Shown here: positions 42,340 to 54,918 of the stretch, piece after piece
How the letters are laid out: every line of letters starts with the position of its first letter
How positions within the stretch are numbered: the stretch's first letter is position 1
Assembly: GCA_005408345.1 (NCBI GenBank)
Contig: SEMN01000257.1
Span: 1 to 64,000, forward strand
Origin: Macquaria australasica
Lineage: Eukaryota > Chordata > Actinopteri > Centrarchiformes > Percichthyidae
Reading direction: 5' to 3'
Length of the DNA: 64,000 nt
Made by a program: the position numbers and the translations under genes
Notes under the pieces: model-generated
Seen by the model: the letters and a program-made list of their open reading frames with translations, nothing else
The model's database searches: none
What the model was told of the DNA's origin: nothing

Positions 42340-45300
42340 ATCAACAGTCCATATTTGGATCCCAATACAGTGATCAGCTGACAGATTCTCTCTCTGTGTT
42401 TGTGTTCTATTGCATAGAAAAAGGCACAGCTCTGAGGTCTGTGTAAAATACAGCCTTCGTAGAGGAAATCAGCCATGACTGCGGTCAGTCCGTCTCGGCA
42501 ATTCCAACCGCCGCACGTTCGGACAGCGCTAAAACAGATTCAGTAACACTGATCGAAAAAGTCTCAGGAGCTCGAATGTTGTTCATACTATATACATTTC
42601 TTTTGGCATTGAAGCGTCTATGACAGGCTTTGGAGTCTTGACATCTGAAGGTTGGAGACGGGTTTTTGAGTATTGCTGCATGAACTGTTCGCCTTCAACT
42701 GGAAAATGATGAACAAAAATAGTACAAAAGATGTAAAAAGTTGTGGCCACCACCCCACAAAGATCAATAACAAAGCAACAAACAAAAGATAAACAAGATA
42801 ATATAACTACCTATGTATATAAAAAATGGCTTCCACCCATAATTCCACTCTCGGATACATTCCTATCTGAAGTACATTCCTACCACACATTCTGTACACA
42901 CATTTACAATCCAAATGTTAACTTCACATCAAAAATAAATATATTTACACAGAAAAGAAAAAAACAATATGAATAAATAACTTCAATGACCAAAAAACAA
43001 GCACACCAAACATAGTGAAAGAAACAAGACACAGTCGTCTACAAACAGTATTAGTTGGTGCCGCTATCTGCTCGGCTCACACTCTGCTTTGAATTCAGTT
43101 CAAATGTAGTTCATTTACATACTGAGGTCAAATGCACACTGGGAAACTAGTGATCTTCCATTAGAACAAGTTTTAACATCACCCCGACCTCATTGCTGTT
43201 GGTTAACACAGTAAAATGAGTCAGACTGGATTCCAGATAACACATTCTGTCCCATTAACAATTGCTGAGACCCAACAGCTGGGAACTACGCTAGAAATAC
43301 TATTAACATACCATTTTACACCATAACAAGGCTGTGTTGGTAGTCACAGAAGCGTTATTTGTTACTTAACTACCGTACTTTTGAAGGAAAAATCCCCCTT
43401 AAATTATTTCCAACACCTATTGGTGATGTACCCTGCATTTCTGGACCACTGCAGTGCCTGTCTGTGGTGTATTTTTTCTCATATTGCTGTGAATAGCTAG
43501 ACAAATGTAGATATGTGTAATGATAAGACACAGTGCACAGCAGTGATCTAAAATGACACATTAAAGTTGCACTCATCAATATCTTTTATATTATGGCTGG
43601 ATTGAATGATTACGCGTAATGTGTAAGGTGTCATTTGTAGTGATGAACTCACATTGTCCTGGTGTTCTGGCCCAGAATATCTAACAGAACATCTAACGTG
43701 TTCGCCAAAACAACTTTATAGGGTGATTATATGTTGTCATGTTTTCAGCTATTGTGTTGCCCCCTAGTGGCCAAAGGAAAAAACAAAACAAAAGAACAAT
43801 AAATGAGGCCTTAAATCTCAAAGGGCTTTTGAAAAACCACCTATTTGCACTTATATTGAACAATCATACAGAGTGAGGAGGAGGCGCAATCCAATTTCAC
43901 CAAAAGTGGCCTAAAGACTATTATAACACCACACAGCTAGACCTGAAATGCACTGAACATTAACGACTGATGATAAATAAGTGTAAAAGTGTCCTGGGGT
44001 GGATTCTTCCTTTAATGTTTGAGCCTATTAGTTCAAATCCCATTGCACTGTCTGACTGTAAGAGGCAAGGTGGTGAGTCTAACTTTTGCGGACTCACTGA
44101 TTCTGTCTTTCTGAATATTGCAACAAGAAAAGGCATTTTACAACTCTTAAAAACAAGCCATGTATCTGCACCTTGAAGTACTATCCCGTGGTCCTGTAAC
44201 TAGTTTGACTTCTACATAAAAGGAAAGATGGCAGGTCTGGGATTGGCTAATGCCTGCGTCTACTGCTGGCCTTTTCTACCTATCAAATTACAGCTATCCT
44301 GGTGCCAACATGTTGGTCTAATTCAGAATGGGCTATGTGTGAATTATGGCTAAATATGTGACACTGCTATACACAATACAAAATCCTTGCAAAACCTTTT
44401 GCGTGGCTGTGGACCCGTTCATTCTAAATTAAGGTCCGCAGTCTGATAAGGTAGATGTACATGTTTTCAGCCTTCTGCTTCTTCTCCAAAAAGCTCTTCA
44501 ATACATTTCCCTTTTCACTTTGAACACCACAGTTAATAACCATATCTGTGAACTGGGGAAAGTTGTGAGTTGAATTTCGACTATGAAATTATCAAACATA
44601 ACATCAACTTCATTATTTTTAAAAAGTCATGGGAAATTTGTGTAAACAGGACTATTTTTTTTACTTCAATAGATATCATATAAAAGGCTCAACTGTGGAC
44701 ATAGCATTTGATTGATAAACTGAGTATTCTTGTTCTATTTAAAACTGTGCGTTTGTGTGATCTGCAGAGAAAAAAAACATGTAGACCTTAAGAATCCTCA
44801 TGTGACCCTCATCTTAAATGCTGCACTTCGCCAACACATTTTGTCATTTTGTGCCAAAACTCATGCATAGTGGCCTGTGCAGGAGGGTAGTGTTTTGAAA
44901 CAACAACAGTATTTTGCATCGTTGCAGTATCAGGTTAACACCGTGGCTTGGGTTTCAGTGGAAATCCACATTCAAATTATTTACGAGACAGATTTAGTTA
45001 GTTAGATTTAGTTTAAAACATCCATGGGCTTTGGGGTCAACCTCAAAACTGTACCGCACAATGCACAGAAGTGAGCAGAACCCTGAGATTTTGGCATACA
45101 AGGCTCCTATTCTAAACACAAGTAAACATACTCTGCAAATACGGGGGGTGTGTAATACTGTATGCTGTGCTGTAATTTCTCTGTCACTCATATTGCTTAT
45201 TCTGTAGAAACAAAACCAAAAATAAGGCATTTCTACTAAAATATTCATTTGTCTTTGTGTGATTATGAGAAATTCTAGTCACATTGGTACCTCAATGACT

Positions 45301-46551
45301 TTCCCTGTTATCTGTGATAGCTGTTTTGTCTTGGGTCCTTTACAGCCAAATTTAATATATGTTTAGAGCCTAAAGTCTCTGCTAAGGTTGGACTTTTCAG
45401 ATCATCTACATGCGAATGAGAGGCAAGAGTTGGTGCTGCCGCTTCCAATGTAAACACGTCAAGCTTTCCTGCGGGTGTAGCTCATTTGAATTCTGCTGTA
45501 ACTGAAGCATGATAACCAGCCCAAGGACTGAGCTCATGTAAAAAAGCATCCAGCACAGTTAAATGTGCCTGCCAATAAGGAAGGGGAAGAAAAAAATAAA
45601 CTGAACTGAATTCATAGACATGATGTGCACAAAAACAGACATCTCCTTCTACCAAAAGAGTTTAACAAACAAACAGGCAATGTGTTTTACATCTATTCCC
45701 AAAGCGTAATTATATAGCCAAGCAAATATGTAATGTAGCCCACTGGTAAAACAATGTATTCCTCGTAAAAACTTTTTATGCTTGCTTTACAAATAAAACA
45801 TAGCATATGTAATAAGATAAAGATTAAATAATTATTATTTGATCATGACAAATTACTTTACTTAATAATAGTTTTAATACAATACAATAAATTAAAAAAA
45901 CATTGAGGAGTGACCTCTCTAGGCTGTTAAAGTGAAACGAACTCAAAAAACAAATACTGTAAAAACAGGAATTGAATAAGTGGTCATTTTGAAAGGCACT
46001 CATCTGCTAAAAGCCATGAATTCAGTGTGTGTGTGTGTGTGTATGTGTGTCATGTCTAAGTGTATTCACTTGTATTTCTATACCTGTGAGGCATAAATGT
46101 CCTCACAAGGATAGAATGATTGCAAAAATCCTCCAGAATGAGGACAATTTGCCGGTCCTCGTTTGTTCTATTTACAGTTACTTTTTAGGGTTAAGGCTTA
46201 GGTTCAGGTTAAAGATTAAAACTAGGATTAGGTTTAAATTAGGATTAAGGAATGAATGGAGTCAATGGAGGTCCTCACAAGTATAGAAATACAAACTTGT
46301 GTGTGTCTTTGTTTCCCGGTTACTTCATTTCCATATTTGGAAAGGCGAGCACAGTGCATGCACAGTGTTGTGTAGTAGTAGTTGTCATAGTAGTACTAAC
46401 TGACATCACCATCAATGTTTACAATTACCGACCTTTGAAGAGAGTAAAAAAACATAAAAACAACAACGAGGAAAACCCCCAAATCGATCCCAAACTTTCA
46501 TTCCAGTCTTTTCTCCGGATTAAATTGTCTGTGTGTTTCCGAGGTTTTGAG
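42340..46551 (-). other. Probable long 3' UTR of sertad2
   Basis: No exon or transposon end is seen in most of this stretch, which is AT-rich and directly follows the sertad2 stop codon. Assigned to the 3' UTR because of the AATAAA candidate at 42196 and the long 3' UTR known for the gene. It contains the repeat at 46095-46310, so part of the UTR may be repeat-derived. Confidence 0.4.
46095..46310 (+). repeat. GTCCTCACAAG-type interspersed repeat
   Basis: ATGTCCTCACAAGGATAGAA at the left and GGTCCTCACAAGTATAGAAA at the right are direct repeats flanking AGGGTTAAGGCTTAGGTTC-type degenerate sequence. A (GT)n run lies just upstream (about 46025-46050). This is a frequently seen teleost repeat. 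Confidence 0.55.
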
Positions 46552-47835
46552 TCACGAACCCACTAACACCTCCATGATGTGGTCCAGTTCTGTCAGATCA
46601 ATTTTGAAAGGCTGATTGGCTGAAACCTGGGGGGCGGGGCCGCTGTACGGCGACGCCAGCGATTTGAGGAGGTCGTCCGCCGTCACTACTGGCGACAGTT
46701 TGGCAAGGCCACCACCTGCCGTCACGCCCACAGCCCCCGCTGTCGTACAGGGGTCAAAGTCATACATGGACGTGTCGATGTCGGCAAACAGGACATCGTC
46801 CAGCGCCAAGTCTGAGAGAAACCCCGAGGGTGAAGAAGGGGATGAAGGACAGGAGGAAATGTCTACTAGGCCACCAGGGGGCAGTGTGGGCAGAGTGTCC
46901 ATCGGCCGGAGCTCGGCACAGCGGCCTTCTGCTAGCAAGATGCCAGCTGCCTCTGGTTTAGCACCCATGGTCCTGCAGTCTCTGGGTGGGCCTGTGGGTG
47001 TTGGGGAGATGGCTGCTAAGGGGGAGGGCTGGGTGAGTGGCGTGGGAGCTGGGGAGGTAGTCACGGTCGTAGTATTAGCTGCTGCTGTCCTTGTTATGGC
47101 TGTGGGAGGACCCAACTCCATGTCACTCAGAGCGGAGGGGAAACCGTCATTGGACGAGGCAGGCACAGGGACCCTCGGGGACACCTGTCTCAGAAGTGCC
47201 GAAGGTAATGGGGGAGGCTGTGCCGGGGGAGGCGACAGAGGAGGAGTGGGTGGGGATGGAGCGCAAAAGGCTGAATCTCCACCATCCTCCTCCAGTAAAG
47301 AGGCTGGAGTGAGGCAGGCTTCCAGAGGAGCGGGGCAGGCCTCCACACGGTTGGGGCAGGCCTGGGATGCCTGGCAGTTGGGAGGCACCATTGGGTGGGG
47401 TGAAGACGGTGGAGCGATCACCGGCATCAACAGCGCAGAAGGCTGGGATACCTGTCCCGTCGCTGCCGTGGACAAAACACCAAAGGAGGGTGGCGCCTCA
47501 CGGAAGCCCTCATCCATAGGGTCGTCTGGCGGCGGCGAGGGCGGGAAGAGCAGCGGCCGCAGGGAGCCCTCCTGCTTGAGTTCATCCTGGATGCGGCGCA
47601 GCATGTTGTTGATGAGGACGCGGCGCTCCAGGCTGGGCTCGCCAAGCGGCCGCTGGCTGTACAGCTTCATCAGGGAGATGTTGAAGATGGTCTGCCGCTG
47701 CAGGGTGTACGACACCTTGGACAGGCCCTCCGGAACGAGGCCTAGTCCCCCTCCCGCCACCGACACCTCCAGCGTTTTGCCTTCCAGCCCCTCTTCATCC
47801 TCATCCAGCTTCCGCTTCGCACCTTTACCGAACAT
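46552..47835 (-). CDS. sertad2: SERTA domain-containing protein 2 (TRIP-Br2), complete single coding exon
   Basis: 427 residues, stop at 46552-46554. The ATG at 47835 follows a TTTTCCAG| acceptor (exon begins at 47839), so the upstream open frame to 48018 is intron. Seen: a basic-acidic N-terminus (MFGKGAKRKLDEDEEG), a SERTA domain near residues 42-89 (SYTLQRQTIFNISLMKLY, VLINNMLRRIQDELKQEG), the LEACLTPASLLEED block at 171-184, an acidic segment LALDDVLFADIDTSMYDFDP near 342-361, and the C-terminal ELDHIMEVLVGS. Known: SERTAD proteins are nuclear-cytoplasmic co-regulators acting with E2F1/DP1 and PHD-bromodomain factors; the leucine-rich C-terminus serves as a nuclear export signal in TRIP-Br2. 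The protein is about 110 residues longer than human (314) because of Pro/Ser/Ala-rich insertions at 95-335. Neighbour slc1a4 matches the human order. Confidence 0.95.
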   Translation of the reverse strand: MFGKGAKRKLDEDEEGLEGKTLEVSVAGGGLGLVPEGLSKVSYTLQRQTIFNISLMKLYSQRPLGEPSLERRVLINNMLRRIQDELKQEGSLRPLLFPPSPPPDDPMDEGFREAPPSFGVLSTAATGQVSQPSALLMPVIAPPSSPHPMVPPNCQASQACPNRVEACPAPLEACLTPASLLEEDGGDSAFCAPSPPTPPLSPPPAQPPPLPSALLRQVSPRVPVPASSNDGFPSALSDMELGPPTAITRTAAANTTTVTTSPAPTPLTQPSPLAAISPTPTGPPRDCRTMGAKPEAAGILLAEGRCAELRPMDTLPTLPPGGLVDISSCPSSPSSPSGFLSDLALDDVLFADIDTSMYDFDPCTTAGAVGVTAGGGLAKLSPVVTADDLLKSLASPYSGPAPQVSANQPFKIDLTELDHIMEVLVGS

Positions 47836-48683
47836 ATATCTGGAAAACACAAAACCGCAGAGACAGGGGACAGGAGTTGTTGGTAACATAGTCAGTAACA
47901 CAACAAGGCAACAAGCAGGCCATCTGGGGCTGCAACTGATTATTCTTAGACGATTATTTTTGGTCATTTTCAGGGAGTCCACAGAACTGTTTGGTCCAAA
48001 AAACCCTAATTCCATCACCTTACACTGATTTGTAATTGTAGCATTCCACTTGGACCGGTCCCATTTGGGCCATGGGGCTTAAATGTACCCCTTAGGGTAT
48101 GTTAAAAAAAATGCCAGAAGACAGTGATGAGACCTTTGTGAAAATGTTAAATTAATAAACTAATCGTCCTAAATAACTAACCATGTTTTAAATACAGGGC
48201 TTCCCCTCCAGTGGACTTTTTGCAAGACTTTCACTAACAAGTAACCAATTCGGAGCATTTCTAAACTTCCATTTAGAAAAAAGCTTCTGTTCTTCCGTCC
48301 TGGTTTGTTAAAGTAGGCTATTTCTAAACTGGTGAAATTGGACACACTCTTTTGTTCCTTGCCTGGAATACACCTCAAACAAATCTGATATTCTAAAAAA
48401 TTCACACCTGGCCTCTGGGGTTTTTGGATGTTGAATCAAATCCAGTAGCCCTACTGGATCTCAGCATTAGATTAGCATTGTCATACCACATCTCACCTAA
48501 GTGTAACACTGATACATTCAGCAGTGAAGTTTGCAGACTGAAACCCAGCAGCTTAACTGTGGTGATTCAAAAATCTGCTTAAACGCAACAAGCTTACTGC
48601 AACAGAGGATTTAAAAAAAAAAAACATATATTGAAACCAAGAGCAGCTGCAATGGGAGCCTCACCGCTGCATACTGTAGCCCA

Positions 48684-48738
48684 GCACACTCACACACACA
48701 CACTCAGACACACGCACACACACTCAGACACACACACA
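48684..48738 (+). repeat. Imperfect (CA)n microsatellite
   Basis: CACACTCACACA and ACTCAGACACACGCACACA units alternate; a variant CA array of about 55 bases. Confidence 0.9.
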
Positions 48739-49287
48739 TTCTAGGTTATGTAATAGCAGCCTTCCCTGCTGTACCACAGGATCATAGGCCAGATTTAAAG
48801 CCCCCCCCCATATTAGAGTAGCACATTGAGTTACTTATATCACTTTCAGACAGTGCGCGTGTTTGAGCCGCGTTGGACCATTCACATGAGACAGCTGTCG
48901 CCCTGCTTCTCACTCTCTCTTAGCACAGACTCCAGTCTACAGCGTAGTCTCAAACACTTCACTGATAAACCGCAGAATTATGCTGAATTATGTCGTGTCA
49001 TTTACCAGATAAAAGTGAAGTTTCAGTTTCACCTCTTTGTCTGTCCATCTGCACGCCCTCTCTCTTGATCGCCCACGCACGTGCTTTGTATCTCTCTCTC
49101 TTTCTCTCTCTCTTGGCGGGGGGTCGGTTAAATGACATTTAAACGTCTGCATCATTTAATTCAGTTCACCAAAGCCGGACAGCATCCAACCCTGATCGAG
49201 AGGAGGGTCGGCTGACGCGGGTTGACCCATACAGATAGACCCCCGATGCGACCCGTGTCACTGTGTCCGTGTGAATGGGGTATTAGT

Positions 49288-49309
49288 GGGGGGTGGGGGT
49301 GGGGGTGGG
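49288..49309 (+). other. G-quadruplex motif
   Basis: Four G runs of three to six bases separated by single T residues (GGGGGG-T-GGGGG-T-GGGGG-T-GGG). Single-base loops make this a very stable predicted intramolecular G4 on the plus strand. Confidence 0.85.
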
Positions 49310-49574
49310 CGGCGAAAGACTTACAGTATGAGAGGAGAGAGAGAGAGCCACGGTGACGAAGCCACAATACATTCCCTAAACATACACATTCCAGTAGGTT
49401 AATAGATCTCTCTATTTAATCAAATGATCTGATGGTGTCATTACATGGAAAGCAAGGAAGGCAGAAAGAAAGACAGCAAAGTGAAAATGAAAGAAAGAAA
49501 GAAAGAAAACAGGCATCGCTGCAGTGTGTTTGACTCTAATCCAGGCTGACAGGCTCATGCAGCCAGTCGCTGTC

Positions 49575-49634
49575 TACACACACACACACACACACACGCA
49601 CACACGCATACACACACACACAACCACACACACA
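49575..49634 (+). repeat. (CA)n microsatellite
   Basis: A 60-base CA array with CGCA and ATA interruptions. Confidence 0.95.
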
Positions 49635-49733
49635 GGAAGTGTGAGCTGCAGGCCCAGTCACCAAGACTGGTTGGTTGCCATGACAAACAGAATCAGCTGG
49701 GAATTCACCCAAAGAGATGACAAAGAATGGGAT

Positions 49734-49812
49734 GGGGGAGAGGAGGAGGAGGAGGAGGGAGGGGGGTGTGCTGGGGGGCAGGAAGGAAGAGGAGGAAGTA
49801 GAGGAGTAGGTG
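49734..49812 (+). repeat. Purine-only GGA-rich tract
   Basis: About 80 bases made almost only of G and A, with several GAGGAGGAGG units. A mirror-like polypurine tract, not coding. Confidence 0.85.
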
Positions 49813-50179
49813 AGAAATTGGTCTGAAAAAGGTGGGAGGGGAATGAGCAACTTTCTCTCCTCCCTCTACTAAAACTACTGCCGAGGTGGCTATGAGCCAG
49901 GCACTTCAGCCTCTCCATGGTGCAGACCTGTTGGTTCACTGGCTGTACATATATACAGTTTCTTATTAACATTTTACTTTTGTTAGGGGATGTAAAAAAA
50001 AACAACAACATTTGACCATTTGATATCTTTGCCTTGGACACAACAAAAGTACCTGAACATGTTTCTTTGTCCTTTTCCAAGGCAATGGTTACAAACCAGA
50101 TATTGACTTCGGACTGTTGAGTGATGTACAAAATGGGACTGTCTATAATGTCTTTGCAGTTCAAATGAATTGTCTGAAA

Positions 50180-50400
50180 GGGTAGATGGTAGGTGATTTT
50201 TTGTATGTTTCCCCCTGCGTCCAGTCTTTAAGCTAAGCTAAGCTAACCATCTCCTGGCCTTAGATCCATAGCTGACGCACAGATATATGAGAGTGCTATT
50301 GACCTCCTCACCTAACTCTCGGCAAGACAGCAAACAAGCATATTATCCAAAATGTTGAACTATTCCTGTAACTATCTATCCATCAGTCTCATTTAGCAAA
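50180..50400. repeat. MITE-like element (family S, truncated copy 2)
   Basis: GTTTCCCCCTGCGTCCAGTC, TTAAGCTAAGCTAAGCTAAC, CCATAGCTGACGCACAGATA and TGAGAGTGCTATTGACCTCC follow the order of the right half of 21515-22085. Confidence 0.6.
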
Positions 50401-50594
50401 ATAAGAGTTGCTAAACACGCAGGAACAATCAACACTGTTAGCTTTTATTAGACACTAAAACTCACTAGTTAGCATTACAGTGGCTCAACAGACAAAACAA
50501 AGCTCTTTTTGCTATTCCTGGTTTAATTAGAGATGTTCTTGTCAGAAACCCATATTAACATGACCAATTTATGGATGCTTCAACTGCAATAAGT

Positions 50595-50786
50595 AAACGG
50601 ACTTCACTTATATAGCGCTTTTACGGTTCCCACACACACCGATGGTGACGGAGCTGCGATGCAAGGTGCTGGTCTCCAATGGGAGAATGGACACTTTGAC
50701 ATGTGGACATGAGGAGCTGGGGATTGAACCGCCAACCCCTACCCGCTCTACCTCCTGAGCTACAGTCACCACAGCCGCCCAAGACT
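50595..50786 (+). repeat. TTATATAGCGCTTTT-type interspersed repeat
   Basis: It starts CACTTATATAGCGCTTTT and ends GGGATTGAACCGCCAACC, CGCTCTACCTCCTGAGCTAC, AGCCGCC. These edges are typical of an abundant, internally variable fish repeat. This copy is short, about 190 bases. Confidence 0.65.
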
Positions 50787-52974
50787 CTTTGTTTCAGTCT
50801 GTCGGAAAGAAATCAGGCAAATAAAGGTAATACAAGTGATATTTACGTTAGATACAACCGTCTGGTGGACAAAATATGCCATCTTATCAATTCTCAGTGA
50901 CAGGTAAAAGTACATCTGTTATAACATGTATACATTCCTAATTGAAAACATCCTGATACATACATGCATACATGCTTGGATCAACTAGTTTTTTTTAGCA
51001 CAAATTCAGGCTACTTGGTGTTTTTAGCCAGTTTTGGAGTTATGAGTTCTCCTGACATTAGCTACATCAATTATTGATCCTTTTTTTTCCATCATTTTAA
51101 TAACCAAAGAAAAGACGTCAGCATTGCCCACGCTGTTTGACTGACAGGTGATCTCTGGGAAGTGCAGAGCAGAAACGCCACAGCAATGAATGTTAGCAAC
51201 GAAGATGAAGAACTCACAGAGCTGCATTTTCAGAGAGTAACAGACAGGTCCTTGAGGCTCAACTGGGTGCCATCAAGACTCTAACATTTAGATGTGTGCG
51301 ACTTGTAACCATCTACTGCTTGAGTTTGTGCATTCATTGCAGCTGCTTTGGAGCTTCTAGGAAAATGGCGAATGGGAGAGTGTCAGAGAGAGACAGAAAC
51401 AGAGAGAAACAGAGTTAGTTTCAAAGCAGTTTGCGGGTGTGTGATTGAGAGCTGAAGCAGCTGCGCATGTCTGACTCACTGACTCATGGCAGGGTGTTTA
51501 GACTCACAGACACACACTCAAATACACACACACGCACACACAGACACGGTGCAGGGCTGACATACCAGTGGTGCCCCACCCCTTACATTCCACTTCATTA
51601 TCCTCCTCTTCCCTTTCCTTCTCCTCCACCTTTTCTCTTCTTCAGTCGCTGAGTCTTTTACCTCTTTTCCATCCTACCTCCGCTCTTTGCCTCACCCCCC
51701 CCACCCCCACCCTCCTTCTACTGACTGTCAAAGTTCACAGGCCCAGAACCATCCTCCACCCTGTGAGCCACGTCTGAGATATGAACACACCAGAAGCAGA
51801 AAAACAGATCATAAATGAGTTGAGTAGATAAAGCACGGCAGTGGAGGAGGGTGTACTGCACTCCAAAATGGAGCCACGGTCTTCATTCAAGGTCACTGTG
51901 ACTTAGCGCGCCGCTGTCTCACAAACAACTGTCTTAAAACTACCTTTTCAAAAAGGTTTTCCATCAGCTAAATATAGCTAAAGGTCTCTTGAGACCTTCG
52001 AAGCAAAGAAGCAACCACTAGAAATCAACCAACCTACAATTTTGAAGGTCAGTACTATTACTGATATTTTTGGACTGAAGTTTTCAATAGACATTATTTT
52101 TAAATTGGACTGAAAGTTGCAAAATAGGATGAGTATTCATGTGTTTGCAACCAGGGTGGGAAATTCACTTTTTAAAAAGTGAACATCTACCAGCCACTGA
52201 CAGATAGATGTTCAAATTCACCAGCCACTCAATAGTAAATCATTATGGTGGTGCTAATTTCCATCCCTGCTTGCAACACAAAATAGTACTTATCATGGTA
52301 GCAACAGTATGTTATTTGTTGTTGTGTATATGTGCTTCTGTGAAATCGAATCCAATTAGTCCAGCAGGGTGATCAATTTCAAAATAAGTGTGTAATCAAT
52401 CAAACTGCAGCACACCCATCATTGAAGCAAAAAAAAGAGGATAATTTCTCAACATAAACACTTCTCTACGATTCTGCCTACAGCCCAAAATATCACCAAA
52501 TACAAAAATCAAGGACAAACCACAGACTGGGCTATCTCTGAACAACTGCCATTAAATAACTTTTTTTTTTATGAAGATTAACTATAATTGATAAGGACAC
52601 AATACGATCAAACAGCATCAAAATCTGAAATTCAATCTCAAATAGAAAGGCCTACTTGTGGCTAACAAGTGCGTGTTTAGATAAGATTACATGAAAAGTT
52701 GATGATGCCTTCAGGGAAGTGGGCCTTGGTAGTAAAATAATAATAATACAGAGCAAAGAAAAATAGAACATAAAGAATGTGCAGTGTGTTTTAATATATG
52801 TGAATGAATGAAACAAATGAACACACACAAGTGTGTGAGTGTTTTATGCATTTAGAGGTGAGGTCAGGTGTGTGTGTTTGTGTATGTGCAAGCGTGAGAG
52901 TGTGTGTTAGCCAACTGTGCCCGCAAATACACATTAGACATGTGGGCCAAGCATATTATTCCAGGAGCTGGCTG

Positions 52975-52976
<2 letters not shown>

Positions 52977-53031
<55 letters not shown>

Positions 53032-53088
53032 CGTGCGTGTGTGTCTGTGTGTGTGTGTGCACGCGCGTGTGTGTCTGTGTGTGTGTGT
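52977..53088 (+). repeat. (GT)n microsatellite with degenerate tail
   Basis: A pure GT run to about 53026, then GCGTGCGTGC and GTGTCTGTGT variants with an ACGCGC break. Total about 112 bases. Confidence 0.95.
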
Positions 53089-54263
53089 TGTGCCGTAGTG
53101 CAGTGCTGGTGGATGGACTCTGCAGTGATATTATGATCCTGTAACCGGATACGCTGGTTTCCATGCCTGAGCTGCACATCCACCCCTCCCCCCCACACCA
53201 CCACCACCTCCACATTGGGCTATTTCAGGTTCTCTGGATGCACAAAGTATGGACATACACTACACACTACGCTGCTGCAGGTAGATGAATGTATGCAGCG
53301 CTGGGTTGTGTGCTTAGTACGACGTGTATTCATCTCAGCATCCGCATGTGCATGAAGGCATACAGCAGCACACTCCCTGCTGTAATGCATCCAGCTCTGC
53401 ACGAGGACGACACTGTCCAGCTCACACACACACACAATGTAGAACTAGTAAACACATTCCAGACGAAACCCAGAGGAAGAGATGCGTTGTAGAGCTCGCC
53501 TGAGCAGACCCACTACACTCAACAGCAGCCATGCTTCCACACACAACTTAAGATACAGTTACACCATGACGATAGCTGCTACTACTACTACTGTTTCTAC
53601 TACTGCTGTTACTGCTACAGCTCTGCCCAGTAATATATTCATTCTGGTTTGTATGACAGTTTTGAGCACATGCATTAAAAGTGTCACAATTAGACTTGGT
53701 CATCAACAACCCTGATTGTTTTCAACACGTTCTTTTGCACGGGCCTGCCATAAAACAGGCAAATATGGCTCAACCAGGAAAATACAGCGCGTGTGTCTTT
53801 TTTCCCCAACGGCTGCTCTCAACAGGACTGGGACTGTCTGCGGTACTCAAGAACTGGACACAGTGAAGTGACACCATTAAACTGTTGAAGAGACGTAGCA
53901 TTAAGCAAATCAGGGTTCAATTCTCACATGCAGTTTAAATGGTGAAATGCCGATAGGAGGTTTGGTGATGGAAAATAAAGGTCAATTAAAATATTAAAGG
54001 TCATATCATTTGTCTTTTGATCTCAAGCGGCTTCAAGTGCAGTTTTGCAGCAAACTTTTAATATTACAATATTATTGTGATTATGAGCATGTACTAACTA
54101 ATCTCGGAAAACACCTTTGTTTTGAAATTGCTGAAAAATGTTCATGAGTGTTTCGGCGGAACAACAACAACAAGGGGAGGACAGATGGTAGAGGAGAGCA
54201 AGAACCAAAATAAATAAGCCAATCATGCGGCTGGAAACAATGTCTACGTGTGTGCGTGCCACA

Positions 54264-54294
54264 AACGCACGCGCGCGCGTGTGTGTGTGTGTGT
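54264..54294 (+). repeat. (CG)n(TG)n simple repeat
   Basis: GCACGCGCGCGCG passes directly into TGTGTGTGTGTG: an alternating purine-pyrimidine tract with Z-DNA potential. Confidence 0.85.
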
Positions 54295-54918
54295 TTTCCC
54301 TCATGGTGATCATAAATGCTCACATGACAGAGGTCAGCTGGGTATCAGACAGGGAATTCACTACGATCTCTTACGTAATGACAGACCTGGTTACAAAACA
54401 CTACAGCTTCTACTGCGCAACATGCAGCATCCCATTAATAAAGACACACTGGGGCATGGGCTGCATGGATTTAACCCCTTAAAACAGTTGCTTCCAATTG
54501 GGCTGATAAAGAGCTGATGGCCCTCCTGAAGTTTGAACGATTTTCTTACCCAGATTTGGTGAACAATAAATGCATCACAATTCATTTTTGAGACTGAGAG
54601 TAATCCTAATTGTTTTTACCTGAATGAATGGCTTTTCTGTAGTTGATTTACAGTATTAAAAGTGCAAGTTAAGGTGTCTGAACTAGAGTGTTTGATTCAT
54701 CACACACTCTCATTCAGATGACCAATGTTAGAGGCAGTGTGGAAAGGAGTAAGACTGAGAAAGGGGTGCAAAGGTCAGGAGCAAGCAACAGAGTCCCTGA
54801 CTTGTAAAGCGTTTTTTTGCCTGACTCATGAAACTAAACTCAATTGCCAGTTTATTAGATACATATACACTTGCTTTTAGGGTGGTTGTAGTTTCTAATA
54901 TTTAGTTTACCCTCATTA

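Noticed and set aside
47840..48018. N-terminal extension of sertad2 up to the ATG at 48018
   Set aside because: A TTTTCCAG acceptor precedes the ATG at 47835, and the peptide from there on matches the known N-terminus. The upstream frame is intronic.
46616..48028. 470-codon open frame on the plus strand antisense to sertad2
   Set aside because: It mirrors the GC-rich sertad2 exon; the long opening is a by-product of codon bias. The minus strand shows a conserved SERTA domain and the plus-strand peptide is low-complexity with no family resemblance.
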